A stretch of 64,000 nucleotides of DNA from Desulfofundulus salinus (lineage in GTDB: Bacteria; Bacillota; Desulfotomaculia; Desulfotomaculales; Desulfovirgulaceae): assembly GCF_003627965.1 (NCBI RefSeq), contig NZ_RBWE01000001.1, positions 457,195-521,194 on the forward strand, given 5' to 3'. Every line of letters starts with the position of its first letter. Within the stretch, counting starts at the first letter, position 1. A program made the position numbers and the translations under genes. Under the pieces are notes generated by a model. The model worked only from the letters and a program-made list of their open reading frames with translations. It did no database searches and was not told the DNA's origin. Shown here one piece after another: positions 1 through 10,575 of this stretch.

Positions 1-2
1 TC

Positions 3-1205
3 ATGGCCAAGGCCAAATTTGAGCGGACCAAACCCCACGTAAACGTTGGGACGATTGGACACGTTGACCACGGGAAGACCACATTGACGGCAGCCATCAC
101 CACGGTGCTGGCCACGGTGGGCAAGGCACAGGTCAAGAAATACGAAGAGATCGACAACGCTCCGGAAGAGCGGGAGCGGGGGATTACCATTAACACCGCC
201 CACGTGGAATACGAGACCGAAAAGAGGCACTACGCCCACGTGGACTGCCCGGGCCACGCCGACTACGTGAAGAACATGATCACGGGTGCGGCCCAGATGG
301 ACGGGGCGATTCTGGTGGTATCGGCGGCGGACGGTCCCATGCCCCAGACCCGGGAGCACATTTTGCTGGCCCGGCAGGTGGGCGTGCCCTACATTGTGGT
401 GTACCTGAACAAGGCGGACATGGTGGACGACCCGGAACTTTTGGAACTGGTGGAGATGGAAGTGCGGGAACTTCTGTCCACCTATGAATTTCCGGGAGAC
501 GACGTACCGGTGATCACCGGTTCGGCGTTAAAGGCTTTGGAATGCGGCTGCGGCAAGCGGGAGTGCGAATGGTGTAAATCCATCTGGGAACTGATGGATG
601 CGGTGGACGAATACATTCCCACGCCGGAGCGGGACATTGACAAACCCTTCCTGATGCCCATTGAGGACGTGTTCAGCATCACCGGTCGCGGTACGGTGGT
701 AACGGGCCGTGTAGAGCGGGGCACGGTGAAGGTAGGCGACGAAGTAGAGATCGTAGGACTGATGGATAAGCCGAAGAAGACGGTGGTCACGGGAGTGGAG
801 ATGTTCCGGAAGATCCTGGACCGCGGGGAAGCCGGGGACAACATTGGGTGTCTATTGCGGGGCATCGACCGGAAGGAAGTGGAGCGTGGGATGGTGCTGG
901 CGAAGCCCGGGAGCATCAAGCCGCACACCCACTTCAGCGCGGAAGTATACGTGTTGACCAAGGAAGAAGGTGGACGGCACACGCCGTTCTTTAACGGGTA
1001 CCGGCCGCAGTTTTACTTCCGGACCACGGACGTGACGGGGACGATTACCCTGCCTGAAGGTGTGGAGATGGTGATGCCCGGGGACAACATCCGGCTGGAG
1101 ATTAAGCTGATCACCCCCATTGCCATTGAGGAAGGGCTGCGCTTCGCCATTCGGGAAGGTGGTCGTACCGTCGGAGCCGGCGTGGTCACCTCGATTATCG
1201 AGTAA
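3..1205 (+). CDS. tuf: Translation elongation factor Tu
   Basis: GTPase that delivers aminoacyl-tRNA to the ribosome A site. The 400-residue protein is complete: the G1 loop GHVDHGKT is at residues 19-26, the DCPGH and NKAD motifs follow, and domains II and III run to the end ([13 protein letters not shown] is in domain II). The ATG at position 3 gives the standard [16 protein letters not shown] amino terminus; the upstream region lies outside the window. Between the G5 motif (SAL) and the end of domain I there is a cysteine-rich stretch, with Cys at residues 181, 183, 188 and 191, that E. coli EF-Tu lacks. The last 77 bp of the gene are duplicated in tandem just after the stop codon. Confidence 0.98.
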   Translation: MAKAKFERTKPHVNVGTIGHVDHGKTTLTAAITTVLATVGKAQVKKYEEIDNAPEERERGITINTAHVEYETEKRHYAHVDCPGHADYVKNMITGAAQMDGAILVVSAADGPMPQTREHILLARQVGVPYIVVYLNKADMVDDPELLELVEMEVRELLSTYEFPGDDVPVITGSALKALECGCGKRECEWCKSIWELMDAVDEYIPTPERDIDKPFLMPIEDVFSITGRGTVVTGRVERGTVKVGDEVEIVGLMDKPKKTVVTGVEMFRKILDRGEAGDNIGCLLRGIDRKEVERGMVLAKPGSIKPHTHFSAEVYVLTKEEGGRHTPFFNGYRPQFYFRTTDVTGTITLPEGVEMVMPGDNIRLEIKLITPIAIEEGLRFAIREGGRTVGAGVVTSIIE

Positions 1206-1282
1206 AGGAAGGGCTGCGCTTCGCCATTCGGGAAGGTGGTCGTACCGTCGGAGCCGGCGTGGTCACCTCGATTATCGAGTAA
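1129..1282 (+). repeat. 77-bp perfect tandem duplication of the tuf 3' end
   Basis: Positions 1129-1205 (last codons and TAA of tuf) are repeated without a mismatch at 1206-1282. The second copy is untranslated and leaves a second in-frame stop. It looks like a slipped-strand or unequal-recombination product, perhaps between duplicate tuf genes; that origin is inference. Confidence 0.95.
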
Positions 1283-1303
1283 GCCAGCTAGAACGAGAAG
1301 TGG

Positions 1304-1346
1304 GAAGTGGAAAGTGGGGCCAGTAATGGAAAGCATCCCACATCCC
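1304..1346 (+). other. Imperfect inverted repeat between tuf and rpsJ
   Basis: GTGGGAAGTGG-rich sequence at about 1304-1314 is complementary to CCACTTCCCA at about 1337-1346. It could form a hairpin in the tuf-rpsJ spacer, but no T-run follows, so it is not a convincing terminator. It may be an mRNA processing or attenuation element. Confidence 0.35.
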
Positions 1347-1398
1347 ACTTCCCATATTTACGAAAACCCCTTTGCCGGATTTGAAAGGAGGTAGACCC

Positions 1399-1707
1399 TT
1401 GAAAAAGCAAAAGATTCGCATCCGGCTCAAGGCCTACGATCACCACATGCTGGATCAGTCGGCCCAAAAGATTGTGGAGACCGCCCGGCGCACCGGTGCC
1501 CAGGTAGCCGGCCCTATTCCTTTGCCCACGGAGAAAAATATCTACACCATTTTGCGTTCACCCCACGTCAATAAGGACTCACGGGAGCAGTTTGAGATAC
1601 GGACGCACAAGCGCTTGATTGATATCCTGGAACCTACGCCTAAAACCGTGGACGCCCTAATGCGCCTGGATCTGCCTGCCGGGGTGGACATTGAAATCAA
1701 GCTTTAG
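1399..1707 (+). CDS. rpsJ: 30S ribosomal protein S10
   Basis: Component of the 30S head and of the NusB-S10 antitermination complex. The 102 residues match the family's usual length and contain the expected conserved stretch [14 protein letters not shown]. The TTG at 1399 is chosen because AAAGGAGG (1384-1391) lies 7 bp upstream and translation begins [14 protein letters not shown]; an in-frame codon at 1372 would precede the ribosome-binding site. First gene of the S10 cluster, with rplC starting 15 bp downstream. Confidence 0.97.
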   Translation: MKKQKIRIRLKAYDHHMLDQSAQKIVETARRTGAQVAGPIPLPTEKNIYTILRSPHVNKDSREQFEIRTHKRLIDILEPTPKTVDALMRLDLPAGVDIEIKL

Positions 1708-1722
1708 GAGGTGCTAAGGACC

Positions 1723-2352
1723 ATGCCCAAGGGCATCCTCGGCCGTAAAGTCGGCATGACCCAGATCTTTAATGATGCCGGGCAGGCCATTCCCGTTACA
1801 GTCATCGAAGCCGGTCCCTGCGTAGTGGTGCAAAAGAAAACCCCCGACCGGGACGGATACAGCGCAATACAGCTGGGTTTTGGCGAAAAGCCCGAGCGTT
1901 TGGTCAACAAACCCTTAAAAGGGCATTTTGCTAAAGCCGGCGTGCGGCCATTGCGTTTTTTGCGGGAATTGCGCGTTGAAAATGTGGAAGATTACCAGGT
2001 GGGGCAAGAAATTAAGGCCGATGTCTTTGCCATCGGTGAAAGGGTGGATGTGGTCGGCACATCCAAGGGCCGCGGTTTTGCAGGCGGCATTAAACGCCAC
2101 GGCTTTCACCGGGGACCCATGGCCCACGGCTCCAAGTACCACCGCCGGCCCGGCTCCCTGGGAGCGAAAGGACCGGCCCGGGTTTTCAAGGGAAGAAAGT
2201 TGCCCGGACATTACGGTGTAGAGCGGGTAACGGTGCAAAACCTGGAAGTAGTGCGGGTGGACCCGGAGAGAAATCTTTTGGCCGTGAAAGGATCTGTCCC
2301 TGGCCCCCGCGGGGGTCTTTTGCTGGTTAAGGAAACCGTTAAGGCCCGCTAG
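1723..2352 (+). CDS. rplC: 50S ribosomal protein L3
   Basis: Early-assembly 23S rRNA-binding protein near the peptidyl transferase centre. It has 209 residues, begins [16 protein letters not shown], and carries the conserved central loop with [18 protein letters not shown] 1723 is preferred over the in-frame GTG at 1711, because AGGAGGTG at 1706-1713 is the ribosome-binding site. Second gene of the S10 operon. Confidence 0.97.
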   Translation: MPKGILGRKVGMTQIFNDAGQAIPVTVIEAGPCVVVQKKTPDRDGYSAIQLGFGEKPERLVNKPLKGHFAKAGVRPLRFLRELRVENVEDYQVGQEIKADVFAIGERVDVVGTSKGRGFAGGIKRHGFHRGPMAHGSKYHRRPGSLGAKGPARVFKGRKLPGHYGVERVTVQNLEVVRVDPERNLLAVKGSVPGPRGGLLLVKETVKAR

Positions 2353-2381
2353 TAACCAGGCACCGGAAGGAGGAAAGCGTT

Positions 2382-3008
2382 ATGCCTACAGTTGCCGTTT
2401 ACAATATCAACGGGGACCAGGTGGGCGAAATCCATTTGCGGGACGATGTTTTCGGCGTCCCCGTGCATATGTCCGTGCTGCACGATGCCGTAGTCTGGCA
2501 ACTGGCCGGGCGCCGTCTGGGAACCCATGATACCAAGACCCGTGCCGAGGTTCGGGGCGGCGGACGCAAACCCTGGCGCCAGAAAGGTACCGGCCGTGCC
2601 CGTCACGGCAGCATTCGTTCCCCCATCTGGCGGAAGGGCGGCATAGTTTTTGGTCCCCATCCCCGGGACTACAGTTACCGGTTGCCCCGCAAGGTGCGGC
2701 GTCTGGCACTGAAGTCCGCCCTGTCGGCCAAGGTGCAGGACGGCAAAATTTTGGTTTTGGAAGACCTGAAGTTGGAACAGCCCCGCACCAAGGATATGGT
2801 GCGCATTTTGGGGAATCTCAAGGTAAATGACAAGGCCCTGGTGGTTACAGCCGACCGGGAGGAAAACGTGATCAAGTCCGCCCGGAATATCCCCGGTATT
2901 AAACCCATGGCGGCCGATGGTCTTAATGTGTACGACCTTTTGGCACATAATACGCTGGTCATAACGAAGGACGCGGTGGCCAGAGTCCAGGAGGTGCTGG
3001 CCCAGTGA
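2382..3008 (+). CDS. rplD: 50S ribosomal protein L4
   Basis: Binds 23S rRNA and lines the exit tunnel; in enteric bacteria L4 also represses its own operon. 208 residues, with the conserved loop [19 protein letters not shown] at about residues 59-77. A strong ribosome-binding site (GGAGGA) precedes ATG 2382. Its TGA stop overlaps the GTG start of rplW by four bases, which suggests translational coupling. Confidence 0.97.
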   Translation: MPTVAVYNINGDQVGEIHLRDDVFGVPVHMSVLHDAVVWQLAGRRLGTHDTKTRAEVRGGGRKPWRQKGTGRARHGSIRSPIWRKGGIVFGPHPRDYSYRLPRKVRRLALKSALSAKVQDGKILVLEDLKLEQPRTKDMVRILGNLKVNDKALVVTADREENVIKSARNIPGIKPMAADGLNVYDLLAHNTLVITKDAVARVQEVLAQ

Positions 3009-3292
3009 AAAATCCCCGGGATATTTTAAAGCGGCCGTTAATAACGGAGAAGAGCATGTCCCTGCTGGCCGACAACAAGTACACCTTTATCGTCGATCCC
3101 AATGCCAACAAGGTGGAAATTAAGAAAGCGGTAGAAGAACTGTTCAAGGTGAAAGTGGAAAAGGTAAACACCATGCGGGTTAAAGGGAAAACAAAACGGG
3201 TGCGGAATGTCGTTGGTCGCCGCCCCGACGTGAAAAAAGCCATCGTCACCCTGCGGAAAGGGGATAAGATCGAACTCTTTGAGGGTGTGTAA
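3005..3292 (+). CDS. rplW: 50S ribosomal protein L23
   Basis: Exit-tunnel protein that docks trigger factor and SRP. 95 residues with the family opening [14 protein letters not shown] and the late motif [11 protein letters not shown]. The GTG start overlaps the rplD stop (GTGA). The usual rplD-rplW-rplB order is kept. Confidence 0.97.
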   Translation: MKNPRDILKRPLITEKSMSLLADNKYTFIVDPNANKVEIKKAVEELFKVKVEKVNTMRVKGKTKRVRNVVGRRPDVKKAIVTLRKGDKIELFEGV

Positions 3293-3348
3293 AACTTCCC
3301 TCCCCCCCATTCGGGTGCGCGGGCTCATTTTGGAAGGAGGGAAACCAG

Positions 3349-4173
3349 TTGGGTATTAAAAAGTTCAAGCCGACATCTCCCGGGCGGCGGTTTGTAACCG
3401 TATCGACCTTTGATGAAATCACCAAAACCGAACCGGAAAAATCCTTGCTGGTGCCGCTGAAGAAAAAGGCCGGCCGCAATTCCCAGGGCAGGATCACCGT
3501 AAGGCACCGGGGTGGCGGCCACAAGCGCATGTACCGGATCATTGACTTCAAGCGGAATAAGGACGGCATTCCGGCCAGGGTAGCCAGTATTGAATACGAT
3601 CCCAACCGTTCGGCCCGTATTGCCCTGTTGCACTATGCAGACGGGGAAAAGCGCTACATCCTGGCTCCCGTGGGCCTGGAAGTGGGCATGACGGTTGTAT
3701 CGGGTCCCGATGCCGACATCAAGGTGGGCAACACACTGCCCTTGCGGAATATCCCGGTGGGTACCCTGGTGCACAACCTTGAGCTCTATCCCGGCGGCGG
3801 CGGCCAGCTGGTGCGCTCGGCGGGTGCGGCGGCCCAGGTTATGGCCAAGGAAGGCAAGTATGCCCATATTCGTATGCCCTCGGGCGAAATGCGCCTGCTC
3901 CTTTTGGATTGTCGGGCCACCATCGGCCAGGTGGGCAATGTGGAGCATGAAAACATCACCATCGGTAAAGCTGGCCGCTCACGCTGGCTGGGCATCAGGC
4001 CGACTGTGCGCGGTGTGGTCATGAACCCGGTGGATCACCCCCACGGCGGCGGTGAAGGCCGTTCCCCCATTGGCCGTAACCCGGTTACTCCCTGGGGCAA
4101 ACCAGCCCTGGGTGCCCGTACGCGGAAGAAGAAACCCAGCGATCGCCTGATCATCAAGAGAAGGGCGAAGTAA
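3349..4173 (+). CDS. rplB: 50S ribosomal protein L2
   Basis: Large 23S-binding protein required for subunit joining and peptidyl transfer. 274 residues, including the carboxy-terminal signature [14 protein letters not shown] with the functionally important histidine. It starts with TTG at 3349 after a GGAAGGAGG site, giving [14 protein letters not shown]. Confidence 0.97.
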   Translation: MGIKKFKPTSPGRRFVTVSTFDEITKTEPEKSLLVPLKKKAGRNSQGRITVRHRGGGHKRMYRIIDFKRNKDGIPARVASIEYDPNRSARIALLHYADGEKRYILAPVGLEVGMTVVSGPDADIKVGNTLPLRNIPVGTLVHNLELYPGGGGQLVRSAGAAAQVMAKEGKYAHIRMPSGEMRLLLLDCRATIGQVGNVEHENITIGKAGRSRWLGIRPTVRGVVMNPVDHPHGGGEGRSPIGRNPVTPWGKPALGARTRKKKPSDRLIIKRRAK

Positions 4174-4218
4174 TTCGGTAATCCGGGTAACAGCCGAAAG
4201 GAGGTAGGTGAAAAGGCT

Positions 4219-4503
4219 ATGGGACGTTCTTTGAAAAAGGGCCCCTACTGCGATCCGAAGCTATTGAAAAAAATCGAGGAAATGAACGCTAAAGGGGAAA
4301 AGCGGGTCATCAAGACCTGGTCCCGCCGTTCAACCATTTTCCCGCAGATGATCGGTCATACTATTGCCGTACACGACGGCCGGAAACACGTTCCTATATA
4401 TATTACCGAAGACATGGTGGGGCATAAGCTGGGTGAGTTTGCTCCCACCCGGTTGTTCCGGGGCCACGGTGCCCACACCGAAAGGTCCACGGCCCTGAAG
4501 TAA
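4219..4503 (+). CDS. rpsS: 30S ribosomal protein S19
   Basis: 30S head protein that contacts S13 and 16S rRNA. 94 residues starting [15 protein letters not shown], with the conserved [22 protein letters not shown] region. AAAGGAGG precedes the ATG. Usual place between rplB and rplV. Confidence 0.97.
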   Translation: MGRSLKKGPYCDPKLLKKIEEMNAKGEKRVIKTWSRRSTIFPQMIGHTIAVHDGRKHVPIYITEDMVGHKLGEFAPTRLFRGHGAHTERSTALK

Positions 4504-4521
4504 TCATAAGGAGGGTTTGGG

Positions 4522-4857
4522 ATGGAAGCCAGAGCAGTGGCCAGGTACGTGCGCATTTCGCCCCGCAAGGTACGCCAGGTGGTGGATCTCATCCGGGGGA
4601 AGGATGTGCGTGAGGCACTGGCTATCCTGAGGTTTACGCCTAAAAGGGCCGCGGTTCCGGTGGCCAAAGTAATTAAGTCGGCTGCGGCCAACGCCGAACA
4701 CAACTACGATATGAATCCGGATAATCTCTATATTGCGGCGGCTTATGTGGATCAGGGGCCAACCTGGAAGCGTTACCAGGCCCGGGCCATGGGTCGGGCG
4801 GACCTGCTGCGCAGGCGGACCAGCCACATCACCGTGGTGGTCAAGGAAAAGGAATAG
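4522..4857 (+). CDS. rplV: 50S ribosomal protein L22
   Basis: Exit-tunnel protein whose beta hairpin reaches the constriction. 111 residues, with the carboxy-terminal motif [27 protein letters not shown] lies upstream of ATG 4522, and rpsC follows 15 bp downstream. Confidence 0.97.
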   Translation: MEARAVARYVRISPRKVRQVVDLIRGKDVREALAILRFTPKRAAVPVAKVIKSAAANAEHNYDMNPDNLYIAAAYVDQGPTWKRYQARAMGRADLLRRRTSHITVVVKEKE

Positions 4858-4872
4858 GAAAGGAGGAATAGC

Positions 4873-5562
4873 GTGGGACAGAAGGTACATCCCAAAGGGT
4901 TGCGCATTGGCATTATCAAAGACTGGGACGCTAAGTGGTTTGCCGATAAGAAGAATTTTGCCAGCCTGCTTTTAGAAGATGTAAGGATCCGCAGATATAT
5001 CAAGCAAAAGCTTTATGCCGCCGGCATCTCCCGCATTGCCATTGAACGGGCAGCCAACCGCATCCGCATCAGCATTTATACGGCTAAGCCGGGGATTGTC
5101 ATTGGCCGGGGCGGTGCGGAAGTGGAAAACCTGCGCCGGGAGCTGGAAAAAATGACGGGTAAGCAGGTGCACGTGAACATCGTGGAAATAAAAGTGCCCG
5201 AGCTGGACGCCCAGTTAGTGGCGGAGAACGTGGCCGCCCAGATCGAAAAGCGGGTTGCCTTCCGGCGGGCCATGAAACAGGCCGTGGCCCGGGCCATGAA
5301 GATGGGCGCCAAAGGGATCAAGGTTTCCGTCAGCGGCCGGCTGGCCGGAGCGGAGATTGCCCGTACCGAGTGGTACAGCGAGGGCAAGGTACCGCTGCAC
5401 ACCCTGCGGGCGGATATCGATTACGGCTTTGCCGAAGCGGATACCACTTACGGCAAGATCGGCATAAAGGTATGGATCTACAAGGGAGAAGTGCTGCCGG
5501 AGGCCAAGGCTGCGGCCGGTCAAGGAGGAGAGAAGGCCTATGCTCATGCCCAAGAGGGTTAA
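4873..5562 (+). CDS. rpsC: 30S ribosomal protein S3
   Basis: 30S head protein at the mRNA entry site. 229 residues; the KH domain loop GRGG lies near residues 78-81, and the C-terminal half carries the [10 protein letters not shown]-type ending (here [10 protein letters not shown]). GTG start after AAAGGAGG. Its 3' end overlaps the start of rplP by 23 bp, implying coupled translation. Confidence 0.97.
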   Translation: MGQKVHPKGLRIGIIKDWDAKWFADKKNFASLLLEDVRIRRYIKQKLYAAGISRIAIERAANRIRISIYTAKPGIVIGRGGAEVENLRRELEKMTGKQVHVNIVEIKVPELDAQLVAENVAAQIEKRVAFRRAMKQAVARAMKMGAKGIKVSVSGRLAGAEIARTEWYSEGKVPLHTLRADIDYGFAEADTTYGKIGIKVWIYKGEVLPEAKAAAGQGGEKAYAHAQEG

Positions 5563-5968
5563 ATATCGTAAACAGCACCGTGTAAGAGATCTGAGCGGCA
5601 GGGCCAAGGGGGGTACGGAGGTACACTTTGGCGAGTACGGGCTGATGGCTCTGGAGCCGGCCTGGATTACCAGCCGTCAAATTGAGGCCGCCCGTATTGC
5701 TATGACCCGCCACATTCGCCGGGGCGGGAAGGTGTGGATCAGAATATTCCCCGACAGGCCGGTAACCGCCAAGCCTGCCGAAACCCGGATGGGCAGCGGT
5801 AAAGGTGCTCCCGAGTACTGGGTGGCGGTCGTCAAACCCGGGCGGATACTGTTTGAACTGGCCGGTATTGACGAGGAGGTGGCCCGGGAAGCCATGCGCC
5901 TGGCCTCTCACAAGCTGCCCATTAAAACAAAGTTTGTCAAACGTGGGAGTGAGGCAAATGAAGGCTAA
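5540..5968 (+). CDS. rplP: 50S ribosomal protein L16
   Basis: Central-protuberance protein that helps position tRNA. 142 residues beginning [14 protein letters not shown] and containing the conserved [17 protein letters not shown]. The first ATG (5540) is kept because the MLMPKR amino terminus is usual in Firmicutes. Overlaps rpsC upstream and rpmC downstream. Confidence 0.96.
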   Translation: MLMPKRVKYRKQHRVRDLSGRAKGGTEVHFGEYGLMALEPAWITSRQIEAARIAMTRHIRRGGKVWIRIFPDRPVTAKPAETRMGSGKGAPEYWVAVVKPGRILFELAGIDEEVAREAMRLASHKLPIKTKFVKRGSEANEG

Positions 5969-6161
5969 GGATTTGCGGGAACTATCCGATGAGGAGCTGG
6001 TCAAGAAGCTGGACGATTCCAAGGATGAACTCTTCAAGCTGCGGTTCCAACTGGCTACCAACCAGCTGGATAACCCCATGAAAATCAGGGAAGTGCGCCG
6101 GAACATTGCCCGTTTAAAGACTGTGCTCCGGGAGCGGGAGCTGGGCATCCGGCGGGCCTAA
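5958..6161 (+). CDS. rpmC: 50S ribosomal protein L29
   Basis: Small two-helix protein next to the exit tunnel. 67 residues, [14 protein letters not shown] start and the conserved [15 protein letters not shown] 5958 is inside the end of rplP (11-bp overlap); a longer in-frame reading from 5805 is only an artefact of the open frame. Confidence 0.96.
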   Translation: MKAKDLRELSDEELVKKLDDSKDELFKLRFQLATNQLDNPMKIREVRRNIARLKTVLRERELGIRRA

Positions 6162-6179
6162 CGAAAGGGGAGTCACGAG

Positions 6180-6443
6180 GTGGAAGTTCGTAAACAGCGA
6201 AAAGTCCGGACGGGCCGCGTGGTTAGCGATAAAATGGACAAAACGGTAGTGGTGGCGGTGGAAACCCTGGTGCGGCACCCGCTCTACCAGCGCACCATTC
6301 GCAAGACCAAGAAGTTTAAAGCCCATGACGAGGAAAATGCCTGCCGTGTCGGGGACAAGGTGCGCATTATGGAAACCCGGCCCCTTTCGAAAGAAAAGCG
6401 CTGGCGGGTGGTTGAAATCCTGGAACGGGCTGAACGGATTTAA
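6180..6443 (+). CDS. rpsQ: 30S ribosomal protein S17
   Basis: OB-fold protein binding helix 11 of 16S rRNA. 87 residues with the signature [14 protein letters not shown] and the later [22 protein letters not shown] start at 6180 after AAAGGGGAG. Confidence 0.96.
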   Translation: MEVRKQRKVRTGRVVSDKMDKTVVVAVETLVRHPLYQRTIRKTKKFKAHDEENACRVGDKVRIMETRPLSKEKRWRVVEILERAERI

Positions 6444-6472
6444 TAAACCCTTGCGAAGGGAGGTTAAAGCCG

Positions 6473-6841
6473 ATGATCCAGGTACAGTCAATGCTCAACG
6501 TCGCCGACAACACCGGTGCCCGCCGCTTGATGTGCATTCGCGTGCTCGGCGGCAGCATGCGCCGTTATGCCAGTTTGGGAGATGAAATCATTTGTTCCGT
6601 CAAGGAGGCTACGCCCGGCGGCGTTGTAAAGAAGGGCGATGTGGTGCGGGCGGTGGTTGTGCGGACCAACAAGGAAGTGCGCCGCCCGGACGGTTCATAT
6701 ATTAAATTTGACGAAAACGCTGCGGTGATTATCAAGGACGACAAGAGCCCCCGGGGCACCCGTATCTTCGGACCTGTGGCCCGGGAATTACGGGATCGGG
6801 ACTTCATGAAGATTATTTCCCTGGCTCCGGAGGTAATTTAG
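6473..6841 (+). CDS. rplN: 50S ribosomal protein L14
   Basis: Intersubunit-bridge protein. 122 residues, [17 protein letters not shown] start and the conserved [19 protein letters not shown] end. Preceded by GGGAGG. Separated from rplX by 25 bp. Confidence 0.97.
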   Translation: MIQVQSMLNVADNTGARRLMCIRVLGGSMRRYASLGDEIICSVKEATPGGVVKKGDVVRAVVVRTNKEVRRPDGSYIKFDENAAVIIKDDKSPRGTRIFGPVARELRDRDFMKIISLAPEVI

Positions 6842-6866
6842 CCGGGGAAGCTGGAGGTGGGTCAGG

Positions 6867-7187
6867 ATGCCCAAGTTACACGTGCGCAAAGGCGATACAG
6901 TGCTTGTGTTGACCGGCAAATATGCCGGCAAAAGAGGCAAGGTATTGGCGGCATTACCGGCTGAAGGGCGGGTAATTGTGGAGGGCGTGAATATCGTGAA
7001 GCGCCATACCAGGCCCAGCCCGCGCATGCCCCAGGGAGGCATCGTGGAGAAGGAAGCTCCCATCCACGCCTCCAACGTCATGCTGGTCTGCAGCAAGTGC
7101 AACAGCCCAACCCGCATAGCTAAAAAGTTTTTGGAGGACGGCAAAAAGGTGCGGGTATGTAAAAAATGCGGGGAAGAACTAGGCTAA
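6867..7187 (+). CDS. rplX: 50S ribosomal protein L24
   Basis: Assembly initiator protein with an N-terminal KOW motif ([19 protein letters not shown]). 106 residues. The C-terminal half carries two CxxC pairs (CSKCNS and CKKCGE), a zinc-ribbon-like arrangement found in some bacterial L24 proteins. ATG 6867 after GGAGGTGG. Confidence 0.96.
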   Translation: MPKLHVRKGDTVLVLTGKYAGKRGKVLAALPAEGRVIVEGVNIVKRHTRPSPRMPQGGIVEKEAPIHASNVMLVCSKCNSPTRIAKKFLEDGKKVRVCKKCGEELG

Positions 7188-7204
7188 AAGGCAGGTGAAA
7201 AAGC

Positions 7205-7747
7205 GTGCCGAGACTTAAAGATAAATATAAAAACGAAGTAGTCAAGGCCATGATGCAGAAGTTTGGTTATAAAAACGTGATGGAGGTACCCAGGCTGGAA
7301 AAGGTGGTCATCAACATGGGGGTGGGTGAGGCCACCCATAACAGCAAGGCCATGGACGCGGCGGTCAGCGATCTGGCCACTATCACCGGCCAGCGTCCAG
7401 TGATCACCCGGGCCAAGAAATCCATTGCCGCCTTTAAAGTACGCCAGGGGATGACCGTGGGGTGCAAAGTGACCCTGCGGGGAGACCGCATGTATGAGTT
7501 TATCGACAAGCTTTTCAACGTGGCCCTCCCCAGGGTGCGGGACTTCCGGGGGGTTTCGCCCAAGTCCTTTGACGGCCGCGGCAATTATAGCCTGGGCATC
7601 CGGGAGCAGCTGATCTTCCCCGAAATCGAATATGATAAGATCGATAAAGTGCGGGGAATGGACATCATCTTTGTAACCACGGCCAAAACCGACGAGGAGG
7701 CGCGGGAACTCTTGCGCCTGCTGGGCATGCCTTTTGCGGCCGCCTGA
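7205..7747 (+). CDS. rplE: 50S ribosomal protein L5
   Basis: Central-protuberance protein that binds 5S rRNA. 180 residues including [16 protein letters not shown] and the C-terminal [26 protein letters not shown] start at 7205 after GGCAGG. Followed by the zinc-type rpsN, as in many Firmicutes. Confidence 0.97.
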   Translation: MPRLKDKYKNEVVKAMMQKFGYKNVMEVPRLEKVVINMGVGEATHNSKAMDAAVSDLATITGQRPVITRAKKSIAAFKVRQGMTVGCKVTLRGDRMYEFIDKLFNVALPRVRDFRGVSPKSFDGRGNYSLGIREQLIFPEIEYDKIDKVRGMDIIFVTTAKTDEEARELLRLLGMPFAAA

Positions 7748-7810
7748 GCGGAAACAACTTCGAACGATTATGGCAAAGCAGGTAAGAATCGTATATAAGG
7801 GGGGACTCAA

Positions 7811-7996
7811 GTGGCCAAAAAATCGATGATCGCCAAGGCAATGCGCGAACCCAAATTCAAGGTACGCCAGCACAACCGCTGCAAGCTCTGCGGTCGTCCC
7901 CGGGCGTACATGCGCAAGTTCGGCATTTGCCGCATCTGTTTCCGGGTTCTTGCTTACCGCGGCGAGATTCCCGGCGTTCGTAAGGCCAGCTGGTAA
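7811..7996 (+). CDS. rpsN: 30S ribosomal protein S14, zinc-binding short form
   Basis: 30S head protein. At 61 residues it is the short 'type Z' form, with CKLC and CRIC pairs (Cx2C-x12-Cx2C) that bind Zn. GTG start after a GGGGGGA site. The zinc form in the spc operon is typical of Firmicutes and thermophiles. Confidence 0.96.
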   Translation: MAKKSMIAKAMREPKFKVRQHNRCKLCGRPRAYMRKFGICRICFRVLAYRGEIPGVRKASW

Positions 7997-8015
7997 AGAG
8001 GAAGGGGGTATTGCC

Positions 8016-8414
8016 ATGGTTATGACCGACCCGATCGCGGACTTTCTCACCCGTATTCGCAATGCCAATACGGTTTATCTCGATAAAGTGGAGGCCCCTG
8101 CTTCCCGCTTGAAGAAGGCCATTGCCGACATTCTCAAGGAAGAGGGCCTGATTAAGGATTATGAAGTGATCGACGACGGCAAGCAGGGCGTCATCCGCGT
8201 ATATTTGAAGTACGGCCCTGACAAAAAACGGGTAATTACCGGATTGAAACGGATCTCCAGGCCGGGACTACGGGTCTATGCCCGCAAGGATTCTATCCCG
8301 AAGGTGCTGGGTGGCCTGGGTATTGCCATCCTGTCCACCTCCAAGGGCATTATGACCGACAAGAAGGCCCGGAAACTGGGTGTGGGCGGCGAAGTAATCT
8401 GTTACGTTTGGTAG
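8016..8414 (+). CDS. rpsH: 30S ribosomal protein S8
   Basis: Primary 16S rRNA-binding protein; in E. coli it represses the spc operon. 132 residues, [17 protein letters not shown] start and the C-terminal [19 protein letters not shown] 8016 follows GGAAGGGGG; the frame is open further upstream but the family start is clear. Confidence 0.97.
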   Translation: MVMTDPIADFLTRIRNANTVYLDKVEAPASRLKKAIADILKEEGLIKDYEVIDDGKQGVIRVYLKYGPDKKRVITGLKRISRPGLRVYARKDSIPKVLGGLGIAILSTSKGIMTDKKARKLGVGGEVICYVW

Positions 8415-8429
8415 GAGGAGGGAAGGCTT

Positions 8430-8981
8430 GTGTCCAGGATCGGCAAAAAGCCCATTGCCCTGCCCCAGGGGGTTGATGTGCAAATAGAAGGCAATACCGT
8501 GCGCATAAAGGGGCCAAAGGGCCAGCTGGAGCGGGAATTCCACCGGGATATGCGCATCCGTCTGGACGAGGAGGGGCGCCTGGTGGTGGAACGTCCCTCG
8601 GACGAAAAGCTCCACCGGTCTCTGCACGGTTTGACCCGCACCCTGCTGTACAACATGGTGGAAGGAGTGACCAGGGGGTTTTCAAAAACCCTGGAGCTGG
8701 TCGGCGTGGGTTACCGGGCCACCAAGCAGGGTAACAAGCTGGTGCTGTCGGTGGGCTATTCCCACCCGGTTGAAATTGTCCCCCCGCCGGGGCTGGAGAT
8801 AGAAGTCCCCGCGCCAACTAAAATTGTGGTCAAGGGAACGGACAAAGAAAAGGTTGGCGCCCTGGCTGCGGTTATCCGCGGTGTACGGGAGCCGGAACCC
8901 TACAAGGGCAAGGGCATTAAGTACGAAAACGAACAAATCCGGCGCAAGGCCGGTAAGGCTGGCGGTAAAGGTAAGAAGTAG
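8430..8981 (+). CDS. rplF: 50S ribosomal protein L6
   Basis: Two-domain protein near the factor-binding site. 183 residues, beginning [15 protein letters not shown] and containing the C-terminal signature [17 protein letters not shown] start 8430 after GGAGGAGGG. Confidence 0.97.
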   Translation: MSRIGKKPIALPQGVDVQIEGNTVRIKGPKGQLEREFHRDMRIRLDEEGRLVVERPSDEKLHRSLHGLTRTLLYNMVEGVTRGFSKTLELVGVGYRATKQGNKLVLSVGYSHPVEIVPPPGLEIEVPAPTKIVVKGTDKEKVGALAAVIRGVREPEPYKGKGIKYENEQIRRKAGKAGGKGKK

Positions 8982-8996
8982 GGAGGCTTGATTGCT

Positions 8997-9365
8997 TTGA
9001 TTAAGAAACCGGATCGCAAGGCATTGCGGGCCAAGAGACATTTACGGGTACGCAAGAAGATCTCCGGTACCGCCGAGCGCCCCAGGTTGAATGTCTTCCG
9101 GAGCTTAAAGCACATGTATGCCCAGATTATTGACGACGAGCGGGGAATTACCCTGGTCAGCGCTTCGACCCTTTCCCCCGAATTGAGGGAGCAGCTCAAA
9201 GCAGGTGGCAACAAGGAAGCAGCTGCCGCGGTGGGCCGCCTGGTGGCCCAGAAAGCCCTGGAGCGCGGGATTAAGAAAGTGGTTTTTGATCGGGCTGGAT
9301 ATATTTACCACGGCCGGGTGAAGGCTTTAGCCGAGGCCGCCCGGGAAGCCGGTCTGGAATTCTAG
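8997..9365 (+). CDS. rplR: 50S ribosomal protein L18
   Basis: 5S rRNA-binding protein. 122 residues, ending [25 protein letters not shown] at 8997 is preferred ([14 protein letters not shown], normal family start, about 10 bp after GGGAGG at 8981-8986). The in-frame TTG at 8988 is only 1 bp from that site. Confidence 0.95.
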   Translation: MIKKPDRKALRAKRHLRVRKKISGTAERPRLNVFRSLKHMYAQIIDDERGITLVSASTLSPELREQLKAGGNKEAAAAVGRLVAQKALERGIKKVVFDRAGYIYHGRVKALAEAAREAGLEF

Positions 9366-9385
9366 GTGACGAAGGAGGGAAACGG

Positions 9386-9886
9386 GTGACCAGGATTGAC
9401 GCCAGTAAGCTGGAGCTTACCGAGAAAGTAGTATCCATTAACCGCGTGGCCAAGGTGGTCAAAGGCGGACGGCGCTTTAGTTTTTCAGCCCTGGTGGTGG
9501 TGGGCGATGGCAACGGCCGGGTCGGCGCCGGGCTGGGCAAGGCCGGCGAGGTGCCCGAGGCCATTCGCAAGGGCATTGAGGATGCCAAGAAAAACATGAT
9601 CCAGGTGCCCTTATCTGGCACCACCATTCCCCATGAAGTGATTGGTGAATTTGGTGCTGGCAAGGTGCTGTTAAAACCGGCTGCCCCCGGTACCGGTGTA
9701 ATTGCCGGCGGTCCCGTACGGGCGATTTTGGAGTGTGCCGGGATCCGGGACATCCTCACCAAGTCCCTGGGTTCGCACAACGCCAACAACATGGTTCATG
9801 CTACCATGGTGGCATTAAAGAGCCTGAAGACCCCGGAAGAGGTGGCCCGGCTGCGGGGTAAAACGGTGGAAGAATTACTGGGCTAA
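9386..9886 (+). CDS. rpsE: 30S ribosomal protein S5
   Basis: 30S protein important for decoding fidelity and helicase activity at mRNA entry. 166 residues; N-terminal double-stranded-RNA-binding-like domain with [19 protein letters not shown], followed by the [15 protein letters not shown] region. GTG start after GGAGGG. Confidence 0.97.
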   Translation: MTRIDASKLELTEKVVSINRVAKVVKGGRRFSFSALVVVGDGNGRVGAGLGKAGEVPEAIRKGIEDAKKNMIQVPLSGTTIPHEVIGEFGAGKVLLKPAAPGTGVIAGGPVRAILECAGIRDILTKSLGSHNANNMVHATMVALKSLKTPEEVARLRGKTVEELLG

Positions 9887-9898
9887 GGGGGTAAGAAC

Positions 9899-10078
9899 AT
9901 GGCCAAGTTGAAGATTACCCTGATCAGAAGTCTCATCGGTCGCCCCGAAGACCAGCGCGTAACCGTACGCACTCTGGGCCTGCGCAAACTGCACAGCTCG
10001 GTAGTTCAAAACGATACGCCGCAGATACGGGGCATGATTAACAAAGTATCCCACCTGGTCAAGGTCGAGGAAGTCTAA
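9899..10078 (+). CDS. rpmD: 50S ribosomal protein L30
   Basis: 59-residue protein translated from ATG 9899 to TAA 10078: starts [20 protein letters not shown] and ends HLVKVEEV. It carries the family's RTLGLRKL motif. GGGGGTAAG precedes the start. Its place between rpsE and rplO is canonical. Confidence 0.96.
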   Translation: MAKLKITLIRSLIGRPEDQRVTVRTLGLRKLHSSVVQNDTPQIRGMINKVSHLVKVEEV

Positions 10079-10128
10079 ACGACGGGTACGGACGGCCTTT
10101 CGACCAGCAACCAACTGGAGGTGTAATT

Positions 10129-10575
10129 GTGGCTCAACTGCACGACCTGCGTCCCAACCCGGGGGCGCGTACCAAACCAACCCGCAAGGGGCAGGGTATC
10201 GGTTCCGGGTTAGGAAAAACGGCCGGCCGGGGGCACAAGGGACAAAAGGCGCGTTCCGGCGGCGGGGTGAGGCCCGGTTTTGAAGGCGGCCAGATGCCCC
10301 TGCAGCGGCGCATACCCAAGCGGGGTTTTACCAACGCGCGCTTTAAGAAGGAGATAGTGGCCGTAAATATTGATGTTTTAAACCGTTTTGAAGACGGTGC
10401 GGTAATAACGCCGGAAACGCTCCTGTCGGAACGGATAATCAAAAAGCTGGGTGATGGAGTAAAGATCCTGGGCGAAGGGCAGCTGGAAAAGGCGCTCACC
10501 GTGCGGGCCCACGCCTTCAGCAAATCGGCGGTGGAAAAGATTGAAGCTGCCGGCGGCAAGGCTGAGGTGATCTAG
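10129..10575 (+). CDS. rplO: 50S ribosomal protein L15
   Basis: Late-assembly 50S protein. 148 residues with the glycine-rich N-terminal region [28 protein letters not shown] start after GGAGG. Its TAG stop abuts the GTG of secY with no spacer, so secY translation is probably coupled. Confidence 0.97.
   Translation: MAQLHDLRPNPGARTKPTRKGQGIGSGLGKTAGRGHKGQKARSGGGVRPGFEGGQMPLQRRIPKRGFTNARFKKEIVAVNIDVLNRFEDGAVITPETLLSERIIKKLGDGVKILGEGQLEKALTVRAHAFSKSAVEKIEAAGGKAEVI

Noticed and set aside
482-1348. Long open frames antisense to tuf
   Set aside because: They mirror the codon bias of tuf, have no ribosome site and no family resemblance.
5330-6148. 272-codon reverse frame over rplP/rpmC
   Set aside because: Antisense shadow of GC-rich ribosomal genes; composition is Ser/Arg/Pro-rich and not protein-like.
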